From the NCBI GenBank assembly GCA_943787225.1, contig CALSLP010000005.1:124001-188000 (forward strand): a stretch of 64,000 nt of DNA. Direction: 5' to 3'. This document shows positions 9,002-18,692 of the stretch, piece after piece. This stretch comes from an uncultured Alphaproteobacteria bacterium. GTDB taxonomy: Bacteria; Pseudomonadota; Alphaproteobacteria; MPNO01; UBA2964. Position 1 is the first letter of the stretch; every line of letters starts with the position of its first letter. The notes beneath the pieces were generated by a model. The model searched no databases. It saw only the letters and a program-made list of their open reading frames with translations, and was not told the origin of the DNA. The position numbers were made by a program, and so were the translations under genes.

Positions 9002-10378
9002 CTATAGCTTGATGATCGCCATCTTATCCTGAGTCATGTCATGCATCGTGTGACCGATGCCACCAGTGCCATAGCCAGATTGTCGCCGTCCGGCGAAAGG
9101 CATCCAATCGACACGGAAGGCCGTGTGATCATTGATCATAACGGCAGTCGCATCGAGAGATCGTATCAGCTTGGTTGCGGTGTCCAGCCGTTGAGTGAAG
9201 CCCGCAGCCTGAAAAGCAAAGGGAAGCGAGTTTGCGCGAGCGATGGCTTGATCCAATGTGTCGTATCCGTAGACAGCGACAGCGGGACCAAATATTTCCG
9301 CTGTTGATATCCGGATGTCGGGGCCTGGATTTAAAATGACGGTAGGGGCATAGGCCGTCTCGCCGATGGTCTTGCCGCCGCACAAGATCGTACCACCGCT
9401 GTCTTTAGCTTCATTCACCCATTCAGATACCCTGGTGACTTCACCGGGACGGATAAGCGGACCAACCTCGGTCTCTTCTGAGGTGGCATTTCCGACAATG
9501 AGTTTGCCCGCTTGATCGGCAATCTTCCCGGCGATGTCTCCCGCCATCGCCTGTGGGGCAAATACCCGTTGAACCGATACGCAGACCTGTCCGGCATGAT
9601 AAAACCCGCCTTTGACGAGCAGAGGAATCATCGAGTCTAAATTGGCGGTTTCATCGATGATCACCGGGGCGGCGCCACCATGTTCCAGGGCGGCCCTGGT
9701 GCCTGGGGCCAGTTTGGATCGCAGCATCCAACCAACGCGTGCTGATCCGATAAAGCTGAAAAAGGCCACGCGTGGATCTGTTACCAGCTGCTCTGCGGTC
9801 GGGATGTCGCAGGGGAAATACTGACACCATTCTGGTGGAAGTCCGGCTTCATACAGGATGTTGACGAAGCTCTGCGCCGATAACGGTGTGTCGTCTGCTG
9901 GTTTGATGATTACCGGACAGCCGGTAGCGATGGCAGGGGCAACCTGATGAACGATCAGGTTAAGTGGATGATTGAACGCCGAGACGGCGACAACGGGACC
10001 AATCGGTTCCTTGCTGGTAAAGGCCATGCGGCCCGCGCCAGCTGCTGTCAAATCCATTGGAATTTCGGCGCCGGTAAGGTGGCTTAGTTCCTTGGCAGCA
10101 AGTTCAACGCCATCAATGGCACGATCAACCTCAATGCGGGCATCGATCAGCGGTTTGCCGCCTTCATTCGCAATCTGGAAGGCTAGCTCGTCAAACCGGT
10201 CACGCATCAGTGCAGCGGATTTGTGGAGAACCGCAATGCGCTGGTGGGCCGGTAACCAGCTTGACCGGTCGCGATGTAACCTATCAGCCGCATTGAGCCA
10301 GCTATCAGCTTGGTCCCACGTTCCCAACGGGACTTCGTCAATCGTTTCTAAGGAAAACGGGTTGCAGACGGTCAGCAT
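9002..10378 (-). CDS. NAD(P)-dependent aldehyde dehydrogenase
   Basis: 458-residue ALDH superfamily enzyme oxidising an unidentified aldehyde to its acid. Visible catalytic residues: Asn in SAFNHPLNL, the general-base Glu in EHGGAAPVI (usually ELGGK), and the nucleophilic Cys in GQVCVSVQR. The IFGPAV motif is present near residue 370. The family is resolved only to the lactaldehyde/phosphonoacetaldehyde/semialdehyde type. It lies downstream of two UbiD-like decarboxylases in the same direction, which suggests it acts on an aldehyde made in that pathway (inference). Confidence 0.85.
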   Translation of the reverse strand: MLTVCNPFSLETIDEVPLGTWDQADSWLNAADRLHRDRSSWLPAHQRIAVLHKSAALMRDRFDELAFQIANEGGKPLIDARIEVDRAIDGVELAAKELSHLTGAEIPMDLTAAGAGRMAFTSKEPIGPVVAVSAFNHPLNLIVHQVAPAIATGCPVIIKPADDTPLSAQSFVNILYEAGLPPEWCQYFPCDIPTAEQLVTDPRVAFFSFIGSARVGWMLRSKLAPGTRAALEHGGAAPVIIDETANLDSMIPLLVKGGFYHAGQVCVSVQRVFAPQAMAGDIAGKIADQAGKLIVGNATSEETEVGPLIRPGEVTRVSEWVNEAKDSGGTILCGGKTIGETAYAPTVILNPGPDIRISTAEIFGPAVAVYGYDTLDQAIARANSLPFAFQAAGFTQRLDTATKLIRSLDATAVMINDHTAFRVDWMPFAGRRQSGYGTGGIGHTMHDMTQDKMAIIKL

Positions 10379-10395
10379 GGCACATTCCTTGGCTT

Positions 10396-10413
10396 TCGCA
10401 CGCTACTGCATGC
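10396..10413. promoter_or_regulatory. Degenerate copy of the UbiD/PhyH operator-like element
   Basis: The core CGCTAC-N-G-N-ATG at 10401-10412 aligns with 12 of 18 positions of the perfect inverted repeat at 12056-12073. It lies just upstream of the aldehyde dehydrogenase start (10378). Weak on its own; listed because of its position in the same cluster. Confidence 0.25.
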
Positions 10414-10482
10414 TTGTTGCCTCAGAATATGGGGTCGAATTCTGAATTAAAGATAACTTTTCCGCGAGGTAGCGAAAAAACT

Positions 10483-12036
10483 TTAATCCTTGAAGCCGTA
10501 TTCCTTCCAGCGCGCGTTGACCTTATCCATGTCTTCCTTATGCGGAATGACCATGGCGGGATAGCGCTCGCCGTTATATTGCTCTTCGGGTTCAAAATCG
10601 AGATTGACCGTTGCATCGATCAGCACGCGGCACCACTTGCCTGTGCCATACAGCATTGGATCACGATCTTTGAGACGGGTCGACGGATCAAGCAATGAGC
10701 CCCATGAGTCCGGGAAGAAGACAATGTCGTTCTCGGCTGCATTGACGCGATAGGCAAAGGCCCAGTCGACTGCTCCGTAATCATGAATGTCGATGTCCTC
10801 GTCGACGACCCAGATATGCTTGTAGCGCAGATGCGATGCATTCGAGCCCCAGATTGCCGCTGCTGCCTGCTTCGCTTGTCCGCGATAGGTCTGGTTGAGC
10901 TGGATGAACAATGTGGTCCCGTTATTGGCGGGCGAACAATGCACGTCCGTTACACCGGGAACACCGGCGCGTTCCAGGACATTCCACGCAACACCGGCGC
11001 GCTGAACGGAACTCATGATGCTGTTTTCGTTCAGCATCTTCGGCAAGGTGCCTTCGAGGGTGCCGCGGAAAATAGGCTGGTCGCGATGGGTAATCGCTGT
11101 CACCTTGGTGACATGCTTGGGCCCCTGATCGCCACCAAAGTAACCGGTATATTCGCCAAACGGACCTTCCATCTCAAACGTGGCGGGGTCAGGGTCAATG
11201 AAGCCCTCAATAACCAGCTCGGCACTCGCTGGGACCATGATGTCACTGGTCTCGCATTTGACGAGCTCGACCGGTTTGCCACGGATCGCGCCCATGACGT
11301 CATATTCTGAAACACCGGTCGGGACGGGAGCGGAGGCGCAGTATGGCATGCAGGGTTCCCAGCCATAGACATGCGCCACTGGCATTTTCATGCCGCGATC
11401 TGCCCATTTCTGGAAATGAACGCCCCAGTTCTGGGCGCGCCACAGGAGAACCGGCAGTGTATCTTTTTGACCAAGCATGCCGCGATAGATGCCGAGGTTA
11501 TGAACGCCGGTGTCGGGGTCCATCGTAATCGTAGCCTGGAAGGTATTGATGTAACGGCCACCATCTTCACGATGCCATTTTGGAATTGGAAAATCATAGA
11601 GATCGATTTCATCGCCGGTGACGATGTTTTCTTTAACAGGACCTGTTGGGACTTCGACGGGGGGTACCCGTTGGCCAAGATAATAGCGCGTAGCCTGTAC
11701 CATATCAGTAACTGATGCGTCCTTGGGCAGACCCAAGGTCATCGCAATGCGGGAGAAGTTCGACATGCCGCCGGTAAAGAGCTGGCTGCAGCGCGCGTCA
11801 TCGCTGTTATATCCGCCGATGTTTTTGAACAGCAGGGCGGGGCCTTCGCCGGTACCGAATGCTTTGCGCGCTACGGTGCCGAGTTCGCAATCCCAGTCGA
11901 CCTCGGCTTCAATTTCCTGCAATTCCCCTTCAGCCCGTAAGGCGGCAATCCATTCGCGAAGGTCGCCATAGGCTTTGGGTTGCAGCCTGTTTGAAACACC
12001 ACCAAAGGCATCAATGTCACTGTCTGATCCGGCCAT
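10483..12036 (-). CDS. UbiD family decarboxylase (paralogue 1)
   Basis: 517-residue prenylated-FMN-dependent (de)carboxylase. The family's catalytic block is present: an EGPFGEYTGYFG motif containing the two acidic active-site residues, and a conserved Arg in the LWRAQNWG segment region. Members decarboxylate aromatic or alpha,beta-unsaturated acids. It differs clearly from the ubiquinone-type UbiD encoded at 32034, so a catabolic role is likely. It follows its paralogue (12122-13673) and precedes the aldehyde dehydrogenase. The ATG at 12036 has GAGAGAACAGGA upstream, nearly the same leader as the paralogue, pointing to tandem duplication. No ubiX is in the window. Confidence 0.85.
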   Translation of the reverse strand: MAGSDSDIDAFGGVSNRLQPKAYGDLREWIAALRAEGELQEIEAEVDWDCELGTVARKAFGTGEGPALLFKNIGGYNSDDARCSQLFTGGMSNFSRIAMTLGLPKDASVTDMVQATRYYLGQRVPPVEVPTGPVKENIVTGDEIDLYDFPIPKWHREDGGRYINTFQATITMDPDTGVHNLGIYRGMLGQKDTLPVLLWRAQNWGVHFQKWADRGMKMPVAHVYGWEPCMPYCASAPVPTGVSEYDVMGAIRGKPVELVKCETSDIMVPASAELVIEGFIDPDPATFEMEGPFGEYTGYFGGDQGPKHVTKVTAITHRDQPIFRGTLEGTLPKMLNENSIMSSVQRAGVAWNVLERAGVPGVTDVHCSPANNGTTLFIQLNQTYRGQAKQAAAAIWGSNASHLRYKHIWVVDEDIDIHDYGAVDWAFAYRVNAAENDIVFFPDSWGSLLDPSTRLKDRDPMLYGTGKWCRVLIDATVNLDFEPEEQYNGERYPAMVIPHKEDMDKVNARWKEYGFKD

Positions 12037-12055
12037 AATCCTGTTCTCTCAATTT

Positions 12056-12073
12056 CCATACGCTACCGTATGG
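12056..12073. promoter_or_regulatory. Inverted repeat CCATACG-N4-CGTATGG, candidate operator
   Basis: Perfect 7-bp arms at 12056-12062 and 12067-12073, 20 bp upstream of the paralogue 1 start. The 15 bases 12051-12065 recur exactly, in reverse complement, at 13790-13804 in front of the PhyH gene. Shape and placement fit a repressor operator. No regulator gene is visible nearby. Confidence 0.5.
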
Positions 12074-12121
12074 TTTGTGATAAATCCGCGACGACTATTC
12101 GTCAACCGTATCTGTCAGAGT

Positions 12122-13673
12122 TCATACCGGTTTTAGCGGGTCGCCCCACTTAGTCATGCCAAGCTGAGCCCAGCGATCGCGAATCGGGCCAGCATCTGCT
12201 TCGTCCGGGATGAACCGTTGGTGGATAGCGTCGTCCATCTTCACCGGGTTCGTAATCCAGATTGATGGTGCAATCGAACAGGACCCGATGCCATTTGCCG
12301 GTCCCGAATAAATGCACGTTTGAGTCCCGCGCTCTGACGCTGGGATCGAGCCCCGCACCCCAGTTGTCCGGATAGACAAGAAGATCGCCTTCGCCGGCGT
12401 TAAACCGCCAGGCCATTGCCCAGTCGATGGCGTCGTAATCGTGGACATCGATATCGGCATCGACCACTGTCACGTGTTTGTAGCGCACGTGAGAGGCTGA
12501 GTTGCCCCACAAAGCGGCCGCCACTTGCTTGGCCTGACCGCGATAGGTCTGATTGATTGAAACGACCGTATTCACGCAGGCTTGAATGGGCATACCAAAG
12601 ACATCGATGACACCGGGGACGCCAGCCGATTCGAGAGCATTCCAGGCGGTGGCTGAGCGTTGGATCGAGCTCATAATTGGATTTTCGCCATAGCTGCCCG
12701 GAACGGCGCCTTCGACACAACCGCGGAAAATTGGCTTGTCACGATGTGTAATGCAGGTGACCTGGGCAACATGTTTCGGCGAGCGATCCGGGGCGTAATA
12801 CCCGGTAAACTCGGCATAGGGGCCTTCGGCTTCAAAGGTCGATGGGTCAGTTGAAATCCACCCTTCGATGACCATTTCAGCGTCAGCAGGGACTTGCAAT
12901 GGAACGGTTTCGCAATCGACGAGATCGACCGGCTTGCCGCGGATTGAGCCCATGATGTCATATTCGGAAATGGAGCGTGGAATTGGTGCGCCACCGGTGA
13001 AGCCCATCGAGGGTTCCCAACCAATAACAAACGCCACCGGCATCTTGTCGCCCCGTTCCATATGTTTGGCATAATGCGTGCCCCAACCCTGGGCCCGCCA
13101 TAACAGGACACCGAGGCGATCCTTGTCGTGGACCATGCCGCGATAGATGCCGATATTATGGACATCGGTGTCGGGGTCTTTTGTGACACAACCGGCATAG
13201 GTGAGGGCATAACGTCCGCCATCGCCCCGGTTCCATTTAGGGATTGGAAATTTCAGCAAATCGATGTCATCCCCTTTAAGGATATTTTCCTTAACGGGGC
13301 CGGTTTTGACAGTATTTGGAGGAATTTGATTATTAAAAATGGTCCGGCAGACCTGCACGAGCTCCCGCACAGGCGTGTCGCGGGGCAGGCCAAACATCAT
13401 CGCGAGGCGTGAATAGCTCCCCTGTCCGCCAGTGAATACCTGTGAGGACACTGCATCGGGGCCGTTATAATCCGTGATGTTATTAAACAGGAAGGCCGGA
13501 CCATGACCGGTTCCCTGTCCCATGCGGATAATGTTTCCGAGTTCGACGTCCCAATTTACTTCGGCGTCGATTTCGGCGAGTTCACCTTCCTTGCGCAGGG
13601 CATCGATCCACCCTCGTAAATCGCCAAAGGCGACAGGATTGCGTTCTACACCAGATTCCGTCTGCTCAGTCAT
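12122..13673 (-). CDS. UbiD family decarboxylase (paralogue 2, frameshift near C-terminus)
   Basis: Second prFMN-dependent decarboxylase, about 516 residues once one extra base is discounted. The catalytic block reads EGPYAEFTGYY, with both acidic residues conserved. Near 12211-12217 the frame shifts: after the RRYPPTV stretch the original frame runs into an unrelated tail ending at 12150. The neighbouring frame continues with the family-like IPDEADAGPIRDRW and stops at 12122. The ATG at 13673 is preferred over 13706 because of the GAGAGAACGGA leader. Closely related to the downstream paralogue; the two may form a heteromer or handle different acids. Confidence 0.82.
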
Positions 13674-13789
13674 TATCCGTTCTCTCGTTCGTTGCTTGAT
13701 ATTCAATAAATTAGCAGGGGCGGATACTGATAGAACATCGACCGCATGACGTCCAGCCGAGCGTTCTTGAAGAATCTTTTCCGAGCCGT

Positions 13790-13804
13790 TAGCGTATGGA
13801 AATT
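13790..13804. promoter_or_regulatory. Copy of operator-like element in divergent promoter region
   Basis: TAGCGTATGGAAATT is the exact reverse complement of 12051-12065. It lies 34-48 bp upstream of the PhyH gene, in the 164-bp region shared with the divergent paralogue 2 decarboxylase. The second arm of the palindrome is degenerate here. Confidence 0.45.
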
Positions 13805-13837
13805 AAAATTAAAGAATTTTTTGCGGAGCGTATAAGG

Positions 13838-14664
13838 ATGCCTAAACACCTCACCCAGGATCAGGTCGACAGCTATATGAATCGATGGCTTTGTTGGCCC
13901 GATTGATCTTGCTGACGACCGCAGAGGCGGCGCAGTTGCGCGCCAAGGTCGAAGAAGTTGAAGCGGAAATGGGAAGCCAGATTCAGCAGCGCTGCAAGAT
14001 AAAGGCGCATCTGCCGTTTACGTTTTTGTGTGATGTCATCTCTCATCCGAAGCTGCTGGATGCGGTGGAAGATATTATCGGTCCGAATATTCTGTGCTGG
14101 GGATCAAGCTTCTTTCAGAAAGAGGCGCATGACCCCGGATTTGTTTCCTGGCATCAGGACTCAACCTATTACGGGTTGGAGCCGCCGGATACGTTGACGG
14201 CGTGGCTGGCGATTTCCGACAGCAATCTGGAAAGCGGCTGCATGGATTTTATTCCCGGCACGCATAATCAGGGGATTTATGACCACGAAGAATTCAAGTC
14301 AGAAGAGAATCTGCTGTCGCGTGGACAGACCATTGTTGGTGTTGATGAGTCCAAGTCCCAGTCGATGATCCTCAAGGCGGGACAGTTTTCTTTCCATAAA
14401 GAAGATTGTGTCCATGGCTCGGCGCCGAACAAATCGGATGACCGGCGTATTGGGCTGTCTATTCATTATGTGCCGCCCTCGATTAAGGAAACAGGGTTCC
14501 CTGGCGCGTCGGCAATGGTGCTGCGCGGCGAAGATACTGAAGGACATTGGGGTGTCGATATGACACCCAAGAAGGATTGGGACCCGGTATGCCTGGCTGA
14601 ACTTGATCGGGTCGCGACCATGTATAATACGCAGGCGCCTAAAGAACGGGAACCGGCCAGCTGA
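13838..14664 (+). CDS. Phytanoyl-CoA dioxygenase (PhyH) family protein (two frameshifts near start)
   Basis: Fe(II)/2-oxoglutarate oxygenase of about 274 residues. ATG 13838 has AAGGA just upstream and begins MPKHLTQDQVDSYMN. One extra base at about 13883 and another at about 13905-13913 split the N-terminus; the middle piece reads DGFVGPIDL and the third frame continues to the stop. The longest uninterrupted frame starts at 13885 and would lose the true N-terminus. Iron ligands: His105-x-Asp107 in SWHQDS and the distal His192 in DCVHGS, with a downstream Arg for 2-oxoglutarate. Likely hydroxylates a small organic acid, amine or lipid of the pathway served by the adjacent transporter (inference). 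Confidence 0.82.
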
Positions 14665-14681
14665 ACGGTGACCTGACCGTC

Positions 14682-15491
14682 GTGCCGATTCCGGCGCTTC
14701 AAACAACCCAGATAGCGGGCAAGACTATCGCTTGGCGTGAGGCAGGTGATGGTGATGCGCTCGTTTTATTGCACGGCATCGGTGGTAGCTCGGAAAGTTG
14801 GGAAGAGCAGCTCAATCAATTAAGTGATCGATATCGGATTATTGCCTGGGACATGCCGGGCTATGGCGGGTCGGATGGTTTCGATTCGACAGCGCCGATA
14901 GTTGATGATTATGTAGATTGTTTGACGGCGCTGCTGGATGTTCGTGCCGTCAACAAAGTGCATATTCTGGGGCAATCGATTGCAGCGCTCATCGCGGCAC
15001 GTTTTTGTGTCCGAAACCCAGATCGAATCAACAGCTATATTTTTGCTCATGGGCTGACCGGTCTTGGTGGCTTGGATGATGACGCCAGAATCACGGCGAA
15101 AGATGGTCGGCTCGAAGTTTTCGAGGCCTTGGGCCCGAAACGTTTTGCTCGAGAAAAAGGGTCTGCTATTATGAGTCCGCGTGTCTCGGAAGAGGCGCGG
15201 GAGAAAGCGGTCGGTGTTATGGCACAGGTTAAACCCGCTGGTTTTCGTCAGGCGGTAGAGATGCTGAGTACGGCGGATTTGTTCAAGGATACAGCTTCAA
15301 TCACGGCTCCGGCGCTTGTCATATGTGGCGCTGATGACCCCATTGCACCGGAACCTGTTTGCCGATCAGTAGTGTCTGCCCTGTCAAATGCACAATTTTG
15401 CCTTATTCCGGGTGTAGGTCATTATTCGGCGACAGAGAATCCACCCTTGTTTAATGAAGTAATTTCGGGTTTTCTGGACGGTGTTGCCTAG
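14682..15491 (+). CDS. Alpha/beta hydrolase
   Basis: 269-residue alpha/beta-hydrolase fold enzyme. The oxyanion segment LLHGIGG, the nucleophile elbow GQSIAA, the acid in GADDPIAP and the His in GVGHYSATENP give a complete Ser-Asp-His triad. The residue after Ser-x is Ala instead of the usual Gly in GxSxG. GTG start 17 bp after the PhyH stop implies one operon. Resembles enol-lactone hydrolases and C-C hydrolases of aromatic pathways, but the substrate is not assignable. Confidence 0.82.
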   Translation: MPIPALQTTQIAGKTIAWREAGDGDALVLLHGIGGSSESWEEQLNQLSDRYRIIAWDMPGYGGSDGFDSTAPIVDDYVDCLTALLDVRAVNKVHILGQSIAALIAARFCVRNPDRINSYIFAHGLTGLGGLDDDARITAKDGRLEVFEALGPKRFAREKGSAIMSPRVSEEAREKAVGVMAQVKPAGFRQAVEMLSTADLFKDTASITAPALVICGADDPIAPEPVCRSVVSALSNAQFCLIPGVGHYSATENPPLFNEVISGFLDGVA

Positions 15492-15589
15492 CATCGTTGG
15501 CGTCATGTTTTGTTTGACGCGGTGTCACAGGCGTGTAGATTCCGCCAATTGCGGATGAAGACAATTAATTAATTTATAGGGAGAGCGTA

Positions 15590-16553
15590 ATGAAGTTAGT
15601 ACCTTTAACACTCGCAACTGCTGCTGCGGTCGGACTGGCCGCTTCGGCGTCTGCGCAGACTTTCGGTATCGGTTCAACAAAAGCCGGGGCTGTGTCGCAA
15701 ATTACGGCGACGATTTCAAAAGCAGTTTCTGAGCATCGCGATGGCGTCCAGATGCGCAAGCAGACCATGGGCGGTACGCAGCAGTACATTCCAGTGGTCA
15801 ATGCTGGCGAGCTGGGCTTTGGCATCTCAAATATTTCTCAGTACCACATGGGCCAGCAGGGCATTGGCCTGTCGAAAGGTCGGAAGTACAGCAACCTCCG
15901 TCTTGTCACGACAATGATGAAATTCACCGTGAGCCCGGTGGTTTCGCTCAAGTCCGGCATCACGAAAGTTTCGCAGCTCAAAGGCAAACGGATTGCCAGC
16001 GGCTTTAAAGGCGCTCCGCTTTTCGTTTACATCACCAGCGGTGCTCTTGCGACGGATGGCCTGTCCATGAAGGACGTCAAGAACGTCCCGCAGGTTGGTC
16101 TGGTTCAGCATTGGCGTGCTTTTATGGCCGGCAAGCTTGATATGGCCATCGCGGCTGCCGGTTCCGGCTTTGTGAAACAGATGAATGCCAAGATTAAAGG
16201 CGGTATTCGTCACATTTCCTTTGATAAGTCTCCGGAAGCACTGAAGCGGATGCAAAAGTGGTTCCCGAGATCAGAATGGGCCGTCGTTCAACCTCAAAAG
16301 GGTTTGACCGGCGTTATCGAGCCAACCAACTTTGTGAGCTATGACTTCCTGCTTTGGACCCACAAGAAGCTGTCCAACGATGTCGGCCTACAAGGTTGCC
16401 AAGGTCATGCACACGCGTGAAAAGCAGCTCAAAGAAGGTGGCCCGCTGTGGCGCTCTTATGAGGCTAACAAACGTATGGCCAAGGATCAGGGCTACCCGT
16501 ACCACCCTGGTGCGATCAAATATTATAAAGAAGTCGGCCTTTGGTCTCGCTAA
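15590..16553 (+). CDS. TAXI family TRAP transporter solute-binding protein (one frameshift)
   Basis: Periplasmic binding protein of about 320 residues after one extra base is discounted. The signal peptide ends at Ala-Ser-Ala-Gln near residue 23. The N-terminal domain has the TAXI-type FGIGSTKAG start and a GTQQYIPVVNAGE segment. At about 16380-16384 the frame shifts: the first frame stops at 16420, the second continues AYKVAKVMHT and ends at 16553. It partners the fused permease downstream. The spacing, the GGGAGAG ribosome site and the terminator at 16591 suggest high expression of the binding protein relative to the permease. Confidence 0.85.
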
Positions 16554-16590
16554 GATAGGCGATCAACTTTCTATGTAGGCTAATGAAATG

Positions 16591-16629
16591 CGCTCGCGTC
16601 CAAAATTCTGGGCGCGGGCGTTTTTTTTT
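16591..16629 (+). terminator. Rho-independent terminator after TAXI binding protein
   Basis: An 11-bp stem (16591-16601 with 16610-16620, two G-U pairs) with an 8-base loop is followed by nine T residues. Located between the binding-protein gene and the permease gene, so it probably attenuates rather than ends the operon. Confidence 0.85.
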
Positions 16630-16688
16630 GATAAATATTCTCGATATAATTTTAAAATAATCATAAGTCCTTCAGCGGAGGTTTCACC

Positions 16689-18680
16689 GTGGCCGATACG
16701 CCAACGACTGCAAAAGCGCCAGAAAACCAAAAGGGTGAAGCCCTTCTAAGTCAGTGGAACGAGAGTTCCCTGGTCAAAACACTTTGCCTTGCCTTTGGAG
16801 CGCTTATTACGATCATTGCGCTGAGTTGGGCGATTGAGCTGCCCCTCAAGCTGGGTTTTGAGTGGCTGGATGAGCAGGCCATGGTTGCCTGTTTCGGATT
16901 GATGCTGGTTATTGTTTTTATTCGCTACCCGGCTGGTGGCGGTAAGGAACGCCTGTCGGTTCCGTGGTACGATATGATTTTGGCGAGCCTAGGTGCCGGG
17001 GCGGCGTGTTATCTCCTGTTCATTTACGGTGATGTCGAATTAAACCCGTTTGAGATGCGGCCTAAGATGTTCTGGGTTAGCCTCATTTTTCTGCCGCTGA
17101 CCTGGGAAGCATTGCGCCGGACGGCAGGCATAAGCCTGACGATGATTTTCTCGGTGTTCGTTATTTATGCTTTTGTCGGCCACCTTGTGCCCGGTGAGAT
17201 GTTCAAAGGGGTGGAACAAGAGCCCTACAGGTTGATCGCCGAGCTTGGCACCAATAACGCCTCGCTGCTGGGTCTCCCGCTGAAAATTATCGTGCTCACC
17301 GTTGTTCTGTTTATCTGGATGGGGCAATTGCTGCTCCATACCGGCGCGTCTGAGTGGTTCACTGATTTAGCGGCGGCCATGATGGGCCGCTCACGCGGTG
17401 GCTCGGCCAAGATCGCGGTTGTTGCCTCTGGTTTCTTTGGTTCAATTTCCGGATCTGCTGTTGCCAATGTGGCGTCTACCGGGGTGATCACCATCCCGCT
17501 GATGCAGCAGGCTGGTTATGATCGAAAGACATCTGGAGCCATTGAGGCTGTTGCCTCAACCGGTGGCCAGATTATGCCACCGATCATGGGGGCGGCAGCT
17601 TTCTTGATGGCTGAAATTCTTGAACTGGAATACACCGAGATTATTCTGGCGGCTCTGATTCCAGCGGCGTTGTATTACCTGGCGGTGTTTGTTCAGGTTG
17701 ATTTGGAAGCTGCGAAAAACAACATTGCGCCGCTTCCCAAGGACCGCATCCCGTTGATGCGGCGGGTCATGAGGGAGGGCTGGTTCTTCTTACTGCCCTA
17801 CGTCATCCTTGTTTACACGCTGTTTTCTTTAAACCTGCCACCGCAGGAATCGGCCTTCTGGGCGGCGATTTCGGTCGCTGTAGTCAGTATTGTCTTTGGA
17901 TACAAAGGGAAGCGGATTACGCCAGCGCAATTGTGGGATTCGGTGGCGGCGAGTGGCCGGTCTTCAGCTGATATTATCGCCATCGGTGCAATGGCAGGTC
18001 TGATCATCTCGATCCTTGATCGCACGGGGCTTGGCCAGGCGCTGACCCTGTTGTTGGCTTCGGTTGGTGAGGACAGCATCTTCCTGTTGTTAATTCTGAC
18101 GGCTTTGGTGTCTATTTTGTTGGGCATGGGTATGCCGACTTCGGCGATTTATCTCTTGCTGGCAACGATGATCGCACCGTCTTTGGTTAAGCTCGGTATT
18201 CACCCGATCTCCGCCCACATGTTCGTTCTGTATTTCGGGCTGATGTCGATGATTACTCCGCCGGTGGCGATAGCGGCCTTTGCCGCGGCATCGTTATCGG
18301 GGGCGAAGCCTATGGAAACGGGGGTGACGGCCGTTCGCCTCGGCTGGATCGCATATGTTGTGCCATTTATCTTCGTCCTGTCGCCAGCGTTGCTATGGCA
18401 GGGCACGCCTTATGCAATCGCGGAGGGGGCCATAACAGCCTTTATCGGCGTGTGGTTCGGCTCTTGCGGGTTGATTGGCTATATGTTCGGGCCGCAGGGT
18501 ACAATCGGCAGGATTCTACTATTTGTTGCCGGGATAATGCTGCTGTTACCCGCTGAAGCAATTCCCAATGGTCTGTTGATCAACGGTATTGGTTTGGCAA
18601 TTGGTGTCATCTGGGGCACGAAAGATTATTTAGCCAATCCGAAAAAGAAACCTGTGCCTGAAGCCAGTTCAGGCGAATAA
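16689..18680 (+). CDS. TRAP transporter fused permease (DctQ-DctM type, TAXI family)
   Basis: 663-residue inner-membrane protein in which the small and large TRAP permease subunits are fused, as is usual for TAXI systems. The N-terminal part carries about four helices plus a linker. The DctM-like part carries GSISGSAVANVASTG, GGQIMPPIMGAAAFLMAE and the second repeat GMGMPTSAIYLLLA with MITPPVAIAAFAAA. GTG start with GGAGG seven bases upstream. Works with the TAXI binding protein upstream. Substrate is unknown; TAXI systems can carry glutamate or aromatic and other organic acids, and the neighbouring catabolic genes favour an organic acid. Confidence 0.9.
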   Translation: MADTPTTAKAPENQKGEALLSQWNESSLVKTLCLAFGALITIIALSWAIELPLKLGFEWLDEQAMVACFGLMLVIVFIRYPAGGGKERLSVPWYDMILASLGAGAACYLLFIYGDVELNPFEMRPKMFWVSLIFLPLTWEALRRTAGISLTMIFSVFVIYAFVGHLVPGEMFKGVEQEPYRLIAELGTNNASLLGLPLKIIVLTVVLFIWMGQLLLHTGASEWFTDLAAAMMGRSRGGSAKIAVVASGFFGSISGSAVANVASTGVITIPLMQQAGYDRKTSGAIEAVASTGGQIMPPIMGAAAFLMAEILELEYTEIILAALIPAALYYLAVFVQVDLEAAKNNIAPLPKDRIPLMRRVMREGWFFLLPYVILVYTLFSLNLPPQESAFWAAISVAVVSIVFGYKGKRITPAQLWDSVAASGRSSADIIAIGAMAGLIISILDRTGLGQALTLLLASVGEDSIFLLLILTALVSILLGMGMPTSAIYLLLATMIAPSLVKLGIHPISAHMFVLYFGLMSMITPPVAIAAFAAASLSGAKPMETGVTAVRLGWIAYVVPFIFVLSPALLWQGTPYAIAEGAITAFIGVWFGSCGLIGYMFGPQGTIGRILLFVAGIMLLLPAEAIPNGLLINGIGLAIGVIWGTKDYLANPKKKPVPEASSGE

Positions 18681-18692
18681 AAGCTAGGGTAG

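Noticed and set aside
9972..10445. Open frame opposite the aldehyde dehydrogenase start
   Set aside because: Antisense shadow rich in Ser/Ala with no motif.
15526..15560. Small palindrome TCCGC-N5-GCGGA before the TAXI binding-protein gene as an operator
   Set aside because: Arms are only five bases and it does not match the element found at 12056 and 13790.
15650..15664. tRNA, rRNA, CRISPR or insertion sequence anywhere in the window
   Set aside because: I looked for cloverleaf ends, spaced repeats and transposase motifs and found none.
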